Source: JAXGXJ01 sp963816155 (GTDB taxonomy: Bacteria; Actinomycetota; Thermoleophilia; RBG-16-64-13). From it: a DNA stretch of 64,000 nucleotides. Position numbers and translations under genes: made by a program. The DNA is taken from contig CAWFJE010000002.1 in NCBI GenBank assembly GCA_963816155.1, positions 434,001-498,000 on the forward strand, written 5' to 3'. The notes under the pieces were generated by a model, which saw only the letters and a list, made by a program, of their open reading frames with translations, made no database searches and had not been told where the DNA came from. Positions 51,511 to 60,592 of the stretch are shown in pieces (the stretch's first letter is position 1; each line of letters starts with the position of its first letter).

Positions 51511-52797
51511 CTAAGCCTCCTTCTCTTCGGTCGGAGAGGGCGCGGTGGACGGCTGGTCCGCGACAGCGGGCGCAGGAGCCGCATGCGACGCACTCGGGGC
51601 GGCGGCCGGCACCAACTCCTCGGCCGCCAACGCCGCGGCCGGGTCGGCGGAGCCCATCACCCGCAACACCTCGCGGATGTCGATCCGTGTGGGGCAATGC
51701 ATGACGCAGCGGCCACAGCCGGAACAGAGCAGACTGTCGTATTTGTCCGGGTAGTACCAGAACTTGTGGCTGAAGCGGTTACGGAAGCGGTTGGACTTCT
51801 GCGCCCGCGGATTGTGCCCCGAGGTCTCCTCGGTATACATGGGGTTGAAGCAGTTGTCCCACACTCGGTAGCGCTCGCCCACGGTCTCGACGATCTCGTC
51901 ATTGATGGAGAAGCAGTAGCAGTTGGGGCACACATACGTGCAGGTGCCGCAGGAGATGCAGCGCATCGCCAGGTCGTGCCACTGCTGAGCCTCGATGTTG
52001 TCGTGGAGATGGTCGCGGATGCCTTCCGACTCGAAAGGTATGTCGACCTTCGCGGCCGCCGCGTCTTTGACCGCCGTCGCGGCGTCGACCTGGGTCGCGG
52101 CCGCGCCTGCGAACCCAGAGAAATCGAGCGCCATCTCGCCCTTGCCGGTGAGCGCTTCGGCGATGAAGCCACCCTCCACCTGGGTGAAGAGAGCATCCAC
52201 GCCCTCCGTGCCTGCCGGACTGCCACCAACAGGGGTGCAGAAGCAGGTGGAACGCGGATCGCGGCAGGTCACGGCCAGCAGGGTGGTGGCCTCACGCCGC
52301 GCATTGTAGAGCGGGTCGAAGTAGAAGCCGCCATAGCCGGCGAACACATTGTCGGTCTGGACGAAGCCGCGGGCGTCGCAGGGACGCAGCCCAAAGACGA
52401 CCTGGGCTGGGGCCTCGTTCACGGGCTGCACGTCCACGGTCTCGTGGGGGATGGCCACAGTCGGAGGCGCGGCCTCGCCCGCAACCGCCGCGTCCTCGTC
52501 AGGCGCCGCGCCCTCGGCCGCGGCCGCCGCTGAGTCGTCACCGGCAGCGGCACGCGCCGCCTCGCCCGGCTCCTCCATCCGATAGCGGAACTTGAGAAAC
52601 GTCTCGCACTGCGGGAACACCCATTCTTTGGGCGACTGCTTGGCCAGCAGGACGTCGAGTTCGACCTCCTTGCCCGGCTCCCATACCTCGTACTGCACCA
52701 CGCCGTCGGTCTTGACCGGCGCCACTACCCGAGCCTTCTCGGCCAGGTGCGCCAGGAAGGCCGGCAGCCGATCCTGCTCTAAGTATCTGATCGCCAT
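51511..52797 (-). CDS. flxB: FlxB-like 4Fe-4S dicluster subunit (AsrA/HydB family)
   Basis: A 428-residue Fe-S protein: AIRYLEQDRLPAFLAHLAEKARVVAPVK, LRPCDARGF, CRDPRSTCFCTPVGGSP, then two cluster motifs CISCGTCTYVCPNCYCF and CSGCGRCVMHCPTRIDI. An Ala/Asp-rich insert (~100-140) and an Ala/Pro-rich tail (~390-428) look like flexible additions. ATG at 52797 with GGAGGG upstream. One base before flxA. Electron relay between FlxA and FlxC/FlxD-HdrA. Confidence 0.88.
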   Translation of the reverse strand: MAIRYLEQDRLPAFLAHLAEKARVVAPVKTDGVVQYEVWEPGKEVELDVLLAKQSPKEWVFPQCETFLKFRYRMEEPGEAARAAAGDDSAAAAAEGAAPDEDAAVAGEAAPPTVAIPHETVDVQPVNEAPAQVVFGLRPCDARGFVQTDNVFAGYGGFYFDPLYNARREATTLLAVTCRDPRSTCFCTPVGGSPAGTEGVDALFTQVEGGFIAEALTGKGEMALDFSGFAGAAATQVDAATAVKDAAAAKVDIPFESEGIRDHLHDNIEAQQWHDLAMRCISCGTCTYVCPNCYCFSINDEIVETVGERYRVWDNCFNPMYTEETSGHNPRAQKSNRFRNRFSHKFWYYPDKYDSLLCSGCGRCVMHCPTRIDIREVLRVMGSADPAAALAAEELVPAAAPSASHAAPAPAVADQPSTAPSPTEEKEA

Positions 52798-52971
52798 CGT
52801 CCCTCCATTGAGCCTCTCGGGAACCAAGCCGCGGCCTCCAGGCAGCACTGGACGGCACGATACGGCGTCCTCGGTCGCTCACATAGCGCTGCTATGCTCG
52901 CTCGCTGCGTCCTTCTCTCGCGCATATCCAGCGCATCCTGGCGGCGGGGCTTCATTCCCGACAGGCTCCTT
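52798..52971. other. 174-bp gap in the flx operon with small palindrome
   Basis: The only real gap between genes from hdrC to flxA. It has CATAGC-GCT-GCTATG (52882-52896) flanked by GAGCGA/GGACGC-type repeats on the minus strand, REP-like in appearance. No ORF is supported. It could be an mRNA-processing or recombination-derived element. Confidence 0.4.
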
Positions 52972-53943
52972 TCAGTCGCCGAACGCGTCTTCGATCTTGA
53001 ACGTCTGAAACACCGGCTTCTCACCCAGCTTGGCGCCCGGCTCGAAAGCGAACATGTCGTAGATCTCCTTGTTCATCTTCCGATGCAGTAGGTAGAGCGG
53101 GATCTCCACCGGACAGGCCCGATCGCAGGCACCGCAGGACGGACAACGGCCGGCCACATGCATCATGTGCACCATCTGGAAGAGCAGATTCTCCTTGGTA
53201 CCCACCTTCTGCGCCACGAGTTCGGGCTGGCGCGAGCGGTTCACGCACTTGTCCCAGCAGTAGCACACGGGACAGACGTTGATGCACGCGAAGCAGCGAA
53301 CGCACGTGGAGTAGACCTTCTCCAGCACCGCCTGCTTCTCGTCGTCGGAGAGGTTCTCGTAATCCTCGAGGTCGCTCCAATCGGGCGGGGTCTCGTCGCG
53401 GTCGGCCTCCTTTTCCAGGGGCCCCGCCGTGTCGTCCGAATAGATGGCGTTCGGATAGCGACAGCGGCCGCACACATCGAGCAGGACCGTGTCTTGGGCA
53501 AATTCTTTCGTCTCTCCCCGACGGGTACTGACAACCACCCGCCCCCGTTCCGGGAAAGTGATGTCCACGAGCTCGTCGGCGAACTCCTTCTCCAGCTTGC
53601 GTCGGTCGACGATGCCGTCGCAGGGGACGCCCACCACGTAGAGCTTGTCCTTGTCGACCAACTCCTCCTGCAGCAGCGCCACCAACGTGCGGCTGTCGCA
53701 ACCCTTCACGCACACGCCGATCTTGGCGCCGGGCGGGTCGGGCATGTTGCGCTTGAGAAAGGTGACCAGGTTGTGGTGGCACAGCGGGTTCCAGACGAGT
53801 TGGTCCACCTCGGCGGCAGCGCGCACGAAGGCAGGGACGACCTCTGAGGAGTTGTGCCCCTCCTTCCAGCCGATGAAGTAATCGCAGCGGCCGTCGGCGA
53901 GCGCCTTGGCGGCGAACTCGCGGATGTGGTCCTGGCGGCTCAC
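52972..53943 (-). CDS. flxC: FlxC-like iron-sulfur subunit
   Basis: A 323-residue protein combining an FrhB/FdhB-like N terminus (IGVCVKGCDSRTLVALLQEE, YVVGVPCDGIVDRRKL, CGRCRYPN) with ferredoxin motifs CVRCFACINVCPVCYCWDKC and CPSCGACDRACPVEIPL. Fits FlxC of Flx-Hdr complexes, carrying electrons from FlxAB toward FlxD/HdrA. ATG at 53943 overlaps the flxD stop. Confidence 0.85.
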   Translation of the reverse strand: MSRQDHIREFAAKALADGRCDYFIGWKEGHNSSEVVPAFVRAAAEVDQLVWNPLCHHNLVTFLKRNMPDPPGAKIGVCVKGCDSRTLVALLQEELVDKDKLYVVGVPCDGIVDRRKLEKEFADELVDITFPERGRVVVSTRRGETKEFAQDTVLLDVCGRCRYPNAIYSDDTAGPLEKEADRDETPPDWSDLEDYENLSDDEKQAVLEKVYSTCVRCFACINVCPVCYCWDKCVNRSRQPELVAQKVGTKENLLFQMVHMMHVAGRCPSCGACDRACPVEIPLYLLHRKMNKEIYDMFAFEPGAKLGEKPVFQTFKIEDAFGD

Positions 53944-54520
53944 AGAGCCCTCCCCTCACGGGGGCCCAGCTTCTGTACGCCGGCCACGAAATCGGTGATC
54001 ACCTGCTGCCAGCGCGCGCCCTCGGAGGCCGAGATCCAGGTCCACTTGAAGCGCTCCTTGGGGATGCCCAAGTGGTGGATCATGCGCTCCATGAGCTCGA
54101 ACTTGCGCCGGGCGTAGTAGTTGCCTTCGGAGTAGTGGCAGTCGCCGGGATGGCAGCCGCTGATGAGCACCCCGTCGGCCCCTTTTTCGAAGGCCTTGAG
54201 GGCAAAGAGCGGGTCGATACGGCCCGTGCAGGGTACGCGCACCAGCCGCACGTTGGCAGGCTGCTTGAAGCGCCCCACCCCGGCGGTGTCGGCGCCGGCA
54301 TAGCTGCACCAGTTGCAGACGATGCCGATGATCTTGACCGGGCGGGTGCCCGCGGACGCGTCCGCTGCCCCAGCCCCGGCGGTGGCGGCGGCGCGGCCTG
54401 GAGCGTCGGCCGTGGCGGTGCCGGCGGCTGGCTCGGGCCGCTCGCGGCGGTGGCGGCTTCGGCCACAGCGGTCGCTGCGCTCTGGGCGCCCTGGTCTTGT
54501 GTTTCTTCAGCCACGTTCAC
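53940..54520 (-). CDS. flxD: FlxD/MvhD-like [2Fe-2S] subunit, apparent frameshift
   Basis: The conserved MvhD domain is intact: VKIIGIVCNWCSYAGAD, RLVRVPCTGRIDP, GADGVLISGCHPGDCHYSEGNYY. It links Flx to HdrA. The natural start, GTG at 54520 overlapping the hdrA stop (GTGA), opens a different frame (NVAEETQDQGAQSAATAVAE then Pro/Ala-rich). The conserved domain's own frame has no ATG/GTG/TTG upstream of the CNWC motif. A one-base shift in the GC-rich Ala/Pro linker (about 54340-54440) is needed: mutation, sequencing error or recoding. 581 bp is not a multiple of three. Confidence 0.8.
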
Positions 54521-56502
54521 CGCCTTTCTTCATAGGAGGTTGCGAGGAGCGCTTCCTCGATCTGGTCGAGGATGGCGTCCGTCGGGAATCCCTTGAGCGC
54601 GATGCAGTTGACCGGGCAGGTGGCGACGCACACGCCACAGCCCTGGCACACGGTCTCGATGACGTGGCTCTTGAAGTCGCCCGGGCGCACCTCCTGCTTC
54701 TCCGGGGCGCTGAACGGGCAGACCTCGATGCACTTCCAGCAAGAGACGCAGTCCTTCTGACCCACCACGGCGATCATGGGGCTGGTCTTGAGTTTGTCCT
54801 TGGCCAACAGACCGATGACCTTGGAAGCCGTCCCCGAAGCCTGAGCCACCGTGGAGGGGATGTCCTTGGGCGCCTGACAGGCTCCGGCAAGGAAGACACC
54901 GGCCGTGTTGGTCTCCACCGGGCGCAACTTGGGATGGCCCTCTTTGAAGAAGCCGAACTCGTCGTAGGAGATGTTCAACTTCTGAGCCAACTCCTTCGCG
55001 CCCTCGGCAGCGGTTATGCCGCTCGCGAGCACGACCAGGTCCGCGGCGATCTCCACCTGCTCGCCCAGCAGGGTGTCCATGCCGCGCACCATGACCTTGC
55101 CGTCTTCCTCGTAGAGCTTGGAGACGCGGCCGCGCACGTATTTGACGCCATACTCCGTCTGCACGCGCTTGATGAACTCCTCGTAGCCCTTACCGCCGGC
55201 GCGGATGTCGATGTAGAAGACGTAGACCTCGGTATCCATGCCCACGTGGTCTTTGGTGAGCAGGGCCTGCTTGCCCGTGTACATGCAGCACACGCTGGAG
55301 CAGTAAGGCCGCCCCACCGACTCATCGCGCGAGCCCACGCACTGGATGAACACCACCGTCTTGGGCGCCTCGCCGTTCGACAGCCTTTTGACGTGACCGC
55401 CGTAGGGACCGGAGGCGTTGAGCATGCGTTCATACTGGATACCGGAGATGACGTCCTTGATATGGCCGGAGCCATACTCGTGGTAGTACTTCTCCCAAGG
55501 GAAGGTGTCCAGGCCGGTAGCCACCACGATCGCGCCGAAACGCTTCTCGACGATCTCTTCCTTCTGCTCGTAGTCGATGGCATCGGCCGGGCAGACGCGC
55601 TCGCACACCCGGCACTTACCCTGCGTGAACCAGCGGCAGTAGTCCACCTGGATGGCGGCGCGTTTGGGCACCGCCTGCGGGAAGGGGATGTAGATGGCTT
55701 TGGTCGGTTCCAACCCCTGGTTGAAGGCGTCGGGGGCCTTCGCCGGGCACTTCTGCACGCACAGTTCGCAGCCGATGCACTTGGTCCAGTCGACCATGGC
55801 CGCCTTCTTGCGGATGTCCACGGTGAAGTTGCCCACGTACCCGGAGACCTTGTCCACCTCGCAGTAGGCCATGACCTCTATGTTCTCGTGCTGGGAACAG
55901 TCCACCATGCGCGGCGTGAGGATGCAGGCCGAGCAGTCGATGGTGGGGAAGGTCTTGTCCAGCTTGGCCATGGTCCCACCGATGGTGGTCTCCTTCTCCA
56001 CGATGGTGACCTTGAGGCCGGCGTCGGCCAGGTCGAGTGCGGCCTGGATGCCGGCCACCCCGCCCCCGATGATGAGGACTTCCTTGTTGACCTCCACCTC
56101 GTTGGAGTAGAGAGGCTCGAGCTGGCGAGACTTGGCCACGGCCATGCGCACGATATCCCAGGCCTTTTCGGTAGCCACAGGGATGTCGGTGTGGATCCAG
56201 GAGCAATGCTCGCGGATGTTGGCCATCTCGAAGAGATAGGGGTTCAGCCCCCCGCCCTCGACGCAGCGCCGGAAGGTCACCTCGTGCATGTGTGGCGAGC
56301 AGGCGGCTACGACCACGCGGTCGAGCTTCTTCTCTTCGATGGCCTTCTGGATGGCCGCCTGGCCCGGCTCGGAGCACGTGTACATGATGTCCTCGGCGTG
56401 AACGACGTCCTTGAGGCCCAGAGCCCTCTGAGCCACGTCGGCCACATCCACGGTGGCAGCGATGTTGGTGCCGCAATGGCAGACGAAGACCCCGATCCTC
56501 AT
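54517..56502 (-). CDS. hdrA: heterodisulfide reductase-like subunit A (HdrA)
   Basis: A 661-residue FAD/Fe-S protein: N-terminal Cys-containing domain (GVFVCHCGTNIAATVDV), FAD motif VLIIGGGVAGIQAALDLADAG (~142-162), CSACILTPRM, inserted ferredoxin CIGCELCVQKCP and CRVCERVCP, FIQCVGSRDE, and C-terminal clusters CVSCWKCIEVCP and CQGCGVCVATCP. Bifurcating-type flavin subunit receiving electrons from FlxD. Overlaps hdrB and flxD by 4 bp each. Confidence 0.95.
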   Translation of the reverse strand: MRIGVFVCHCGTNIAATVDVADVAQRALGLKDVVHAEDIMYTCSEPGQAAIQKAIEEKKLDRVVVAACSPHMHEVTFRRCVEGGGLNPYLFEMANIREHCSWIHTDIPVATEKAWDIVRMAVAKSRQLEPLYSNEVEVNKEVLIIGGGVAGIQAALDLADAGLKVTIVEKETTIGGTMAKLDKTFPTIDCSACILTPRMVDCSQHENIEVMAYCEVDKVSGYVGNFTVDIRKKAAMVDWTKCIGCELCVQKCPAKAPDAFNQGLEPTKAIYIPFPQAVPKRAAIQVDYCRWFTQGKCRVCERVCPADAIDYEQKEEIVEKRFGAIVVATGLDTFPWEKYYHEYGSGHIKDVISGIQYERMLNASGPYGGHVKRLSNGEAPKTVVFIQCVGSRDESVGRPYCSSVCCMYTGKQALLTKDHVGMDTEVYVFYIDIRAGGKGYEEFIKRVQTEYGVKYVRGRVSKLYEEDGKVMVRGMDTLLGEQVEIAADLVVLASGITAAEGAKELAQKLNISYDEFGFFKEGHPKLRPVETNTAGVFLAGACQAPKDIPSTVAQASGTASKVIGLLAKDKLKTSPMIAVVGQKDCVSCWKCIEVCPFSAPEKQEVRPGDFKSHVIETVCQGCGVCVATCPVNCIALKGFPTDAILDQIEEALLATSYEERR

Positions 56503-57464
56503 GACTTCGCCTCCGTGTCCGCCGTCTTGGCCTCCCGGGCCGCGGCCTTGGCCGCCTTCTCAGCCGCCTTGCGCTCCTCTTCCGCCCGGACCGCGGCCGC
56601 CTCGGAGATAGCCCGGCTCAACAGCGGCCGGGGATCGACCACGTTCTTCTCCAGCATGACGTCGTCGGAACTGAGGCCCAGGGCGATGCCCAGGACCTGG
56701 GGCAGATAGAGGATAGGCACCTGATAGTCAGTGCCCAGGTACTTGTTGATCTGACCCTGCTTGAGATCCAGGTTCACGTGGCACAGCGGACAACAGACCA
56801 CTATGGCTTCCGCCCCGGCCGCCAGCGCCTGCTCGATGACCTTGCCGCTCAGCCGCCGCTGGATCTCCATCTTGGGCATGCCCACGCTGGCGCCGCAACA
56901 CTCCGTCTTGTAGTTCCACCACTTGACGTCCGCGCCGGCGGCCTGCAGGAGCAGGTCCATCATCATGGGCTGCTCGCCGTCCTCGCCGGTCAGGTCGGCA
57001 GGGCGACCGAGCAGACAGCCGTAGTACGGCACTACCTTGAGCTGAGAGAGATCGACCTTCACCAGAGAAGCGACCTTCTCCTCCCCCACGAACTTGGTCA
57101 GATACTCGGGCAGGTCGTACACCGTCACCCTGCCCTTGTACGGCCGGTCGAGGACTTCGTTCACCTGGGCCCGGAACTCGTCGCTACGGTGGATCTCGAT
57201 CTCCGCGTTCTTCTCGCGCTGATAGCAGGAGGGGCAGGGGACGAGCAACTCGTCGCCCACGAGAGCCGCTTGGCGCAGGTTGCGGGCAGCAAGCGCTTGA
57301 GCCAACAGATGGTCCATCATGTGGGCCGGCGTGGAGCCGCAGCAGGTCCAGTCGGGGATATCCGCGATCTCGACCCCCAAAACGCCCAGCACCTTGCGCG
57401 TGGCCTGGTTGAACTCGGCCGAGGAATGCTCGAGGGAGCAGCCGGGGTAGTACGCGAGGGTCAT
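56499..57464 (-). CDS. hdrB: heterodisulfide reductase-like subunit B (HdrB)
   Basis: A 321-residue CCG-domain protein. Both cysteine-rich motifs that bind noncubane [4Fe-4S] clusters are visible: YYPGC, DWTCCGSTP, CPSCYQR in the first and YYGC, KTECCGASVGM, CCPLCH in the second. The last ~35 residues are a charged Ala/Lys/Glu tail. Catalytic thiol/disulfide site; the physiological disulfide (DsrC-like or other) is unknown. Confidence 0.94.
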   Translation of the reverse strand: MTLAYYPGCSLEHSSAEFNQATRKVLGVLGVEIADIPDWTCCGSTPAHMMDHLLAQALAARNLRQAALVGDELLVPCPSCYQREKNAEIEIHRSDEFRAQVNEVLDRPYKGRVTVYDLPEYLTKFVGEEKVASLVKVDLSQLKVVPYYGCLLGRPADLTGEDGEQPMMMDLLLQAAGADVKWWNYKTECCGASVGMPKMEIQRRLSGKVIEQALAAGAEAIVVCCPLCHVNLDLKQGQINKYLGTDYQVPILYLPQVLGIALGLSSDDVMLEKNVVDPRPLLSRAISEAAAVRAEEERKAAEKAAKAAAREAKTADTEAKS

Positions 57465-58084
57465 GACGTCTCCCCGCTTCGGTCTGGGCCTGCGCCGGAT
57501 GCGGCCGCAGCGCTCTTCTCCCGCGCCCTGGCCCGCTCCATGGCCTTCTTGTAGATGCGAGCCACCTCGTCACTGCCCTCATGCTTGTGGGGCACGAACT
57601 TCATCTTGCCCCGACTCACCATGGGCTTCATCAGCCCCATGTCGGCCATCGCCATCTTGGGATTCATGGTACCGGTGTAGAAGCGCGCCATGGAGTAGAA
57701 CTCGGGCAGCCTCCCATAGCGGACAATGGACTTCATGAAAGCCTGATTGAACGTAGTCACGTGCTCGGGAACCTCGCGCTCCTGGGCGACGGCGACGGTC
57801 TTGAGGTCTTCTATGATCCCGGCGATATCGATGTTCCTCGGGCAGCGCTCTGTGCACGTGAGGCATTGGACGCAGAGTTGCACCGCCGAGGAGTCGAGTG
57901 CCTTGTCGACGAGACCGACCTGCAGCATGCGCATGATCTGATTGGGAGCGTAGTCGAAAGTGAAGGCGGCGGGACAGCCCGCGGAGCAGTTACCGCACTG
58001 GTAACACTCCCTGACGTCGGCCTCGACCCTTTCCATCAACTTCTCCCGATATTCCGCGGCCGTTTTCGCGTCATATCGGACCAA
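57461..58084 (-). CDS. hdrC: heterodisulfide reductase-like subunit C (HdrC)
   Basis: A 207-residue dicluster ferredoxin-like subunit: CYQCGNCSAGCPAAFTFDYAPNQIMRMLQVG and CVQCLTCTERCPRNIDIAG, typical of HdrC. First gene of hdrCBA-flxDCBA; the C-terminal ~30 residues are Ala/Arg-rich. The upstream gap (58085-58251) has a TATAGT box (58171-58166, minus strand) without a good -35. Confidence 0.93.
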   Translation of the reverse strand: MVRYDAKTAAEYREKLMERVEADVRECYQCGNCSAGCPAAFTFDYAPNQIMRMLQVGLVDKALDSSAVQLCVQCLTCTERCPRNIDIAGIIEDLKTVAVAQEREVPEHVTTFNQAFMKSIVRYGRLPEFYSMARFYTGTMNPKMAMADMGLMKPMVSRGKMKFVPHKHEGSDEVARIYKKAMERARAREKSAAAASGAGPDRSGETS

Positions 58085-58251
58085 ATCGACCCTCCTCCTT
58101 GAAAAAGACGGGCGAGCGGGGTCGGGTACGTACCCGACCCACCGTGTACGTGCAGCAATGGGATGACTATACCATCTCAGAGCGCAGCGCCGACCCGCGG
58201 TCGTTGGGAGAGGAGACGCTCAAATACCGGTGCTTTGCAGCTACTTCTCCG

Positions 58252-59511
58252 TCACAATGGCATGCGCGCTGCAATATGCTCCAGCGCGACATCCAACCCT
58301 GCCCCCACTTGCGGCGCCGCCCCCAGATCCACCAGCCCGCGGGCCAGCGCGGCCAACCCGATCACAGGATACAACGAGCGCGCGGTGACCCCCATGTGGC
58401 CGATCCGTACCAGGTTCCCGGCTCCCTGACCGGCTGAGAGTTGCACTCCGTAGCTGCGGCGCACGTGGTCGCGCACCTGGATGTCGCTCAGTCCTTCGGG
58501 GAGGGCGATGGCGGTAGTACAGGTGGACATGATCGTCTCGCTGCGCGGCCACAGTCGTAGGCCCATGGCCCTAGCGCCGGCCCGGCAGGCGCCGGCCGCG
58601 GCCGCGTGCTGGGCGATGGACGCCGTCAAGCCTTGCGCAAGGACGATGTCGAGGCAGGCTTCGAGCCCGTAGACGTCGCAGACGGAGGGCGTGAAGGGAA
58701 AGAGGCCGTCGCCAAGGTAGCTGTGCCTCCAGTCGAGAAGAGAGAGACACGACCATCGGGGGGCAGCGGGGTTCTTCTCAATCAGTTCCCACGCCTGAGC
58801 GCTGACAGAAATGGGGCTGACACCGGGCGGTCCGGAGAGGCACTTCTGCGCCCCGGCCACGCAGATGTCCAGCTGCCAGTCGTCAGCGGCGAAGGGCATC
58901 CCACCCAGCGACGATACGCAGTCGATCAGGGTCACAACTCCGTGAGCCCGCGCCAGCGGACCGATCTCAGCCACGGGGTTCAGGGTCCCGGAAGGGGTCT
59001 CGGAGTGGACGACAGTGATGAGTTCCACCTCGGGATGGGCCCGCAGCGCCTGCTCCACAGCTTCGGGTGAGACCGCGTCATCGAAAGGCGCCTCCACCTC
59101 GTGCACCGTGGCCCCCCACTGCCGCAGCCAGTCGCCCATGCCCTTGCCGAAGACTCCAGAGCTGAGGTTGAGCACGGCCATGCCCGGGCGCACACAGGCC
59201 CGGCCTGCGGCCTCGAGAGCGCCGATGGCCTCACCCTGGAAGAGGATCACATCCTCGGTAGTCTGGAAGACCCGGGCGGCCTTCTCAGTCGTGCGGGCAA
59301 AGAGTTCGAGAAAGGCGGGGTCGTAGTGGTACATCATGGGCCGGCTCATGGCGGCCTGGACCTCGGGCCACACAGTGGTGGGACCGGCGCTGATGGTGAA
59401 GTCTGCGGACCGCATCCGCGCGCCCGCCGCCGGGGCGGCGGGCCCCGGGCGGGCGAGGTCGGTCAGGGCGGCCGGATCGGCGTCGTCGGGGCTCATGCGG
59501 GTGGATTCCAT
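58252..59511 (-). CDS. class V aminotransferase (alanine/serine/ureidoglycine-glyoxylate type)
   Basis: A 419-residue PLP enzyme: FTISAGPTTVWPEVQAAM, ILFQGEAIGALEAAG, VHSETPSGTLNPV, LIDCVSSLGGMPF (Asp that pairs with PLP nitrogen), and AGAQKCLSGPPG with the Schiff-base lysine. C-terminal GQGAGNLVRIGHMG. Transfers an amino group to glyoxylate or pyruvate in this family. Just downstream of a BMP-type (nucleoside-like) ABC transporter, so a purine-catabolic ureidoglycine-glyoxylate role is possible; not proven. ATG at 59511 with AAAGGAG upstream gives a ~30-residue N-terminal extension. Confidence 0.9.
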   Translation of the reverse strand: MESTRMSPDDADPAALTDLARPGPAAPAAGARMRSADFTISAGPTTVWPEVQAAMSRPMMYHYDPAFLELFARTTEKAARVFQTTEDVILFQGEAIGALEAAGRACVRPGMAVLNLSSGVFGKGMGDWLRQWGATVHEVEAPFDDAVSPEAVEQALRAHPEVELITVVHSETPSGTLNPVAEIGPLARAHGVVTLIDCVSSLGGMPFAADDWQLDICVAGAQKCLSGPPGVSPISVSAQAWELIEKNPAAPRWSCLSLLDWRHSYLGDGLFPFTPSVCDVYGLEACLDIVLAQGLTASIAQHAAAAGACRAGARAMGLRLWPRSETIMSTCTTAIALPEGLSDIQVRDHVRRSYGVQLSAGQGAGNLVRIGHMGVTARSLYPVIGLAALARGLVDLGAAPQVGAGLDVALEHIAARMPL

Positions 59512-59631
59512 GCGGTCATCACTCCTTTGGGATGGACGCGCAGCGCCTGGGGCCAATACCGGCGATGATACCGCGGCCCTCGCGCCGGGAGACACCGGCG
59601 GCGGTCACGTCTGCATGAAGGGCCGAGCCTG

Positions 59632-60564
59632 CTACCGCCGCCCGCGCCCGTACGGCACGCCCAGAGCCGCCGGCAGATAGGCCCTGCGGGCGAACAGCAC
59701 CAGAGCGGCCATCACCGCCAGGAACGGCAGCATGTAGACCACGTCGGTGGGAACGTCCACGCCGACCACCTGTAGCGCCGTGGCCACCGAGAGGCACAGT
59801 CCGAACACGAGCGATCCGCCCAGCACCCAGCCCGAACGTCCGCGGGCCAGCATGGCTATGACGATGGCTATGAAGCCCAGACCGTTGGTCATGTAGGCCA
59901 CGAACACGCCCGCCGAGACCACGGCCAGATAGGCGCCGCCCAGCCCCGCCAGTGCCCCGGAGAACAACACCGCCCACGACCGGGTGGCGGTCACGCTCAC
60001 GCCGGCCGCATCCAGCGCCCGTGGTTTCTCGCCGGCCGCTCGCAGATCGAGACCCCACCGCGTCGAGCGCAATACCCAGCGCACCACGAACACGAGGGCT
60101 ATCCCTATCCAGAAGATGAGGGGCTGACTGAAGATGCTCTCGCCCAGCACCGGGATACGGGAGAGAAGGGGGATGGGCAGCTCCCGCATCTCCTCCAGAC
60201 GGGGGTAGCTGGCGCCGAACTGGACGGCATGAAGAAGACTCGTCAGTCCCTCAGCCAAGAGGATGACGCCGATCCCCACCACGATCTGATCGAGTCCCAG
60301 GCGCACGCTGAGCCACATGACCAAGGCGCTGATGGCAAGGCCGGCAACGATGCCGCAGAGCATGCCCACCCAGGGCGACGAGCCATAGAGCGCGCCATTG
60401 AAGCCCGCGTAGGCCCCCAGCAGCATGTATCCCTCCATGCCGATGCCCAGCACCCCGCCCTGCTCACCCACCATCTCTCCCAGGCCGGCGAAGAGCAGCG
60501 GCAGTCCGGCCAGGATGGCACCCGAAACCAGGGCGGTGAGGAACGTCTCGCTGAACAACTCGCT
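59632..60564 (-). CDS. BMP-type (nucleoside-like) ABC transporter permease 2
   Basis: A 310-residue membrane protein with about nine hydrophobic segments: LTALVSGAILAGLPLLFAGLGEMVGEQGGVLGIGMEGYMLLGAYAG is the family signature region (E-x-x-G-x-x-x-I-G-x-E-G), and the coupling loop reads LRSTRWGLDLRAAGEKPRALDAAGV. ATG at 60564 has GGAG six bases upstream. Pairs with the preceding permease. Confidence 0.92.
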   Translation of the reverse strand, partial: SELFSETFLTALVSGAILAGLPLLFAGLGEMVGEQGGVLGIGMEGYMLLGAYAGFNGALYGSSPWVGMLCGIVAGLAISALVMWLSVRLGLDQIVVGIGVILLAEGLTSLLHAVQFGASYPRLEEMRELPIPLLSRIPVLGESIFSQPLIFWIGIALVFVVRWVLRSTRWGLDLRAAGEKPRALDAAGVSVTATRSWAVLFSGALAGLGGAYLAVVSAGVFVAYMTNGLGFIAIVIAMLARGRSGWVLGGSLVFGLCLSVATALQVVGVDVPTDVVYMLPFLAVMAALVLFARRAYLPAALGVPYGRGRR

Positions 60565-60592
60565 CATCGCCCGCTCCACGGGCGCGGGCCGC

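Noticed and set aside
54080..54520. Separate Pro/Ala-rich 146-residue protein starting at the hdrA stop
   Set aside because: Only its N terminus looks like a natural continuation of the operon; the rest overlaps the MvhD domain out of frame, so it is better read as the 5' part of frameshifted flxD.
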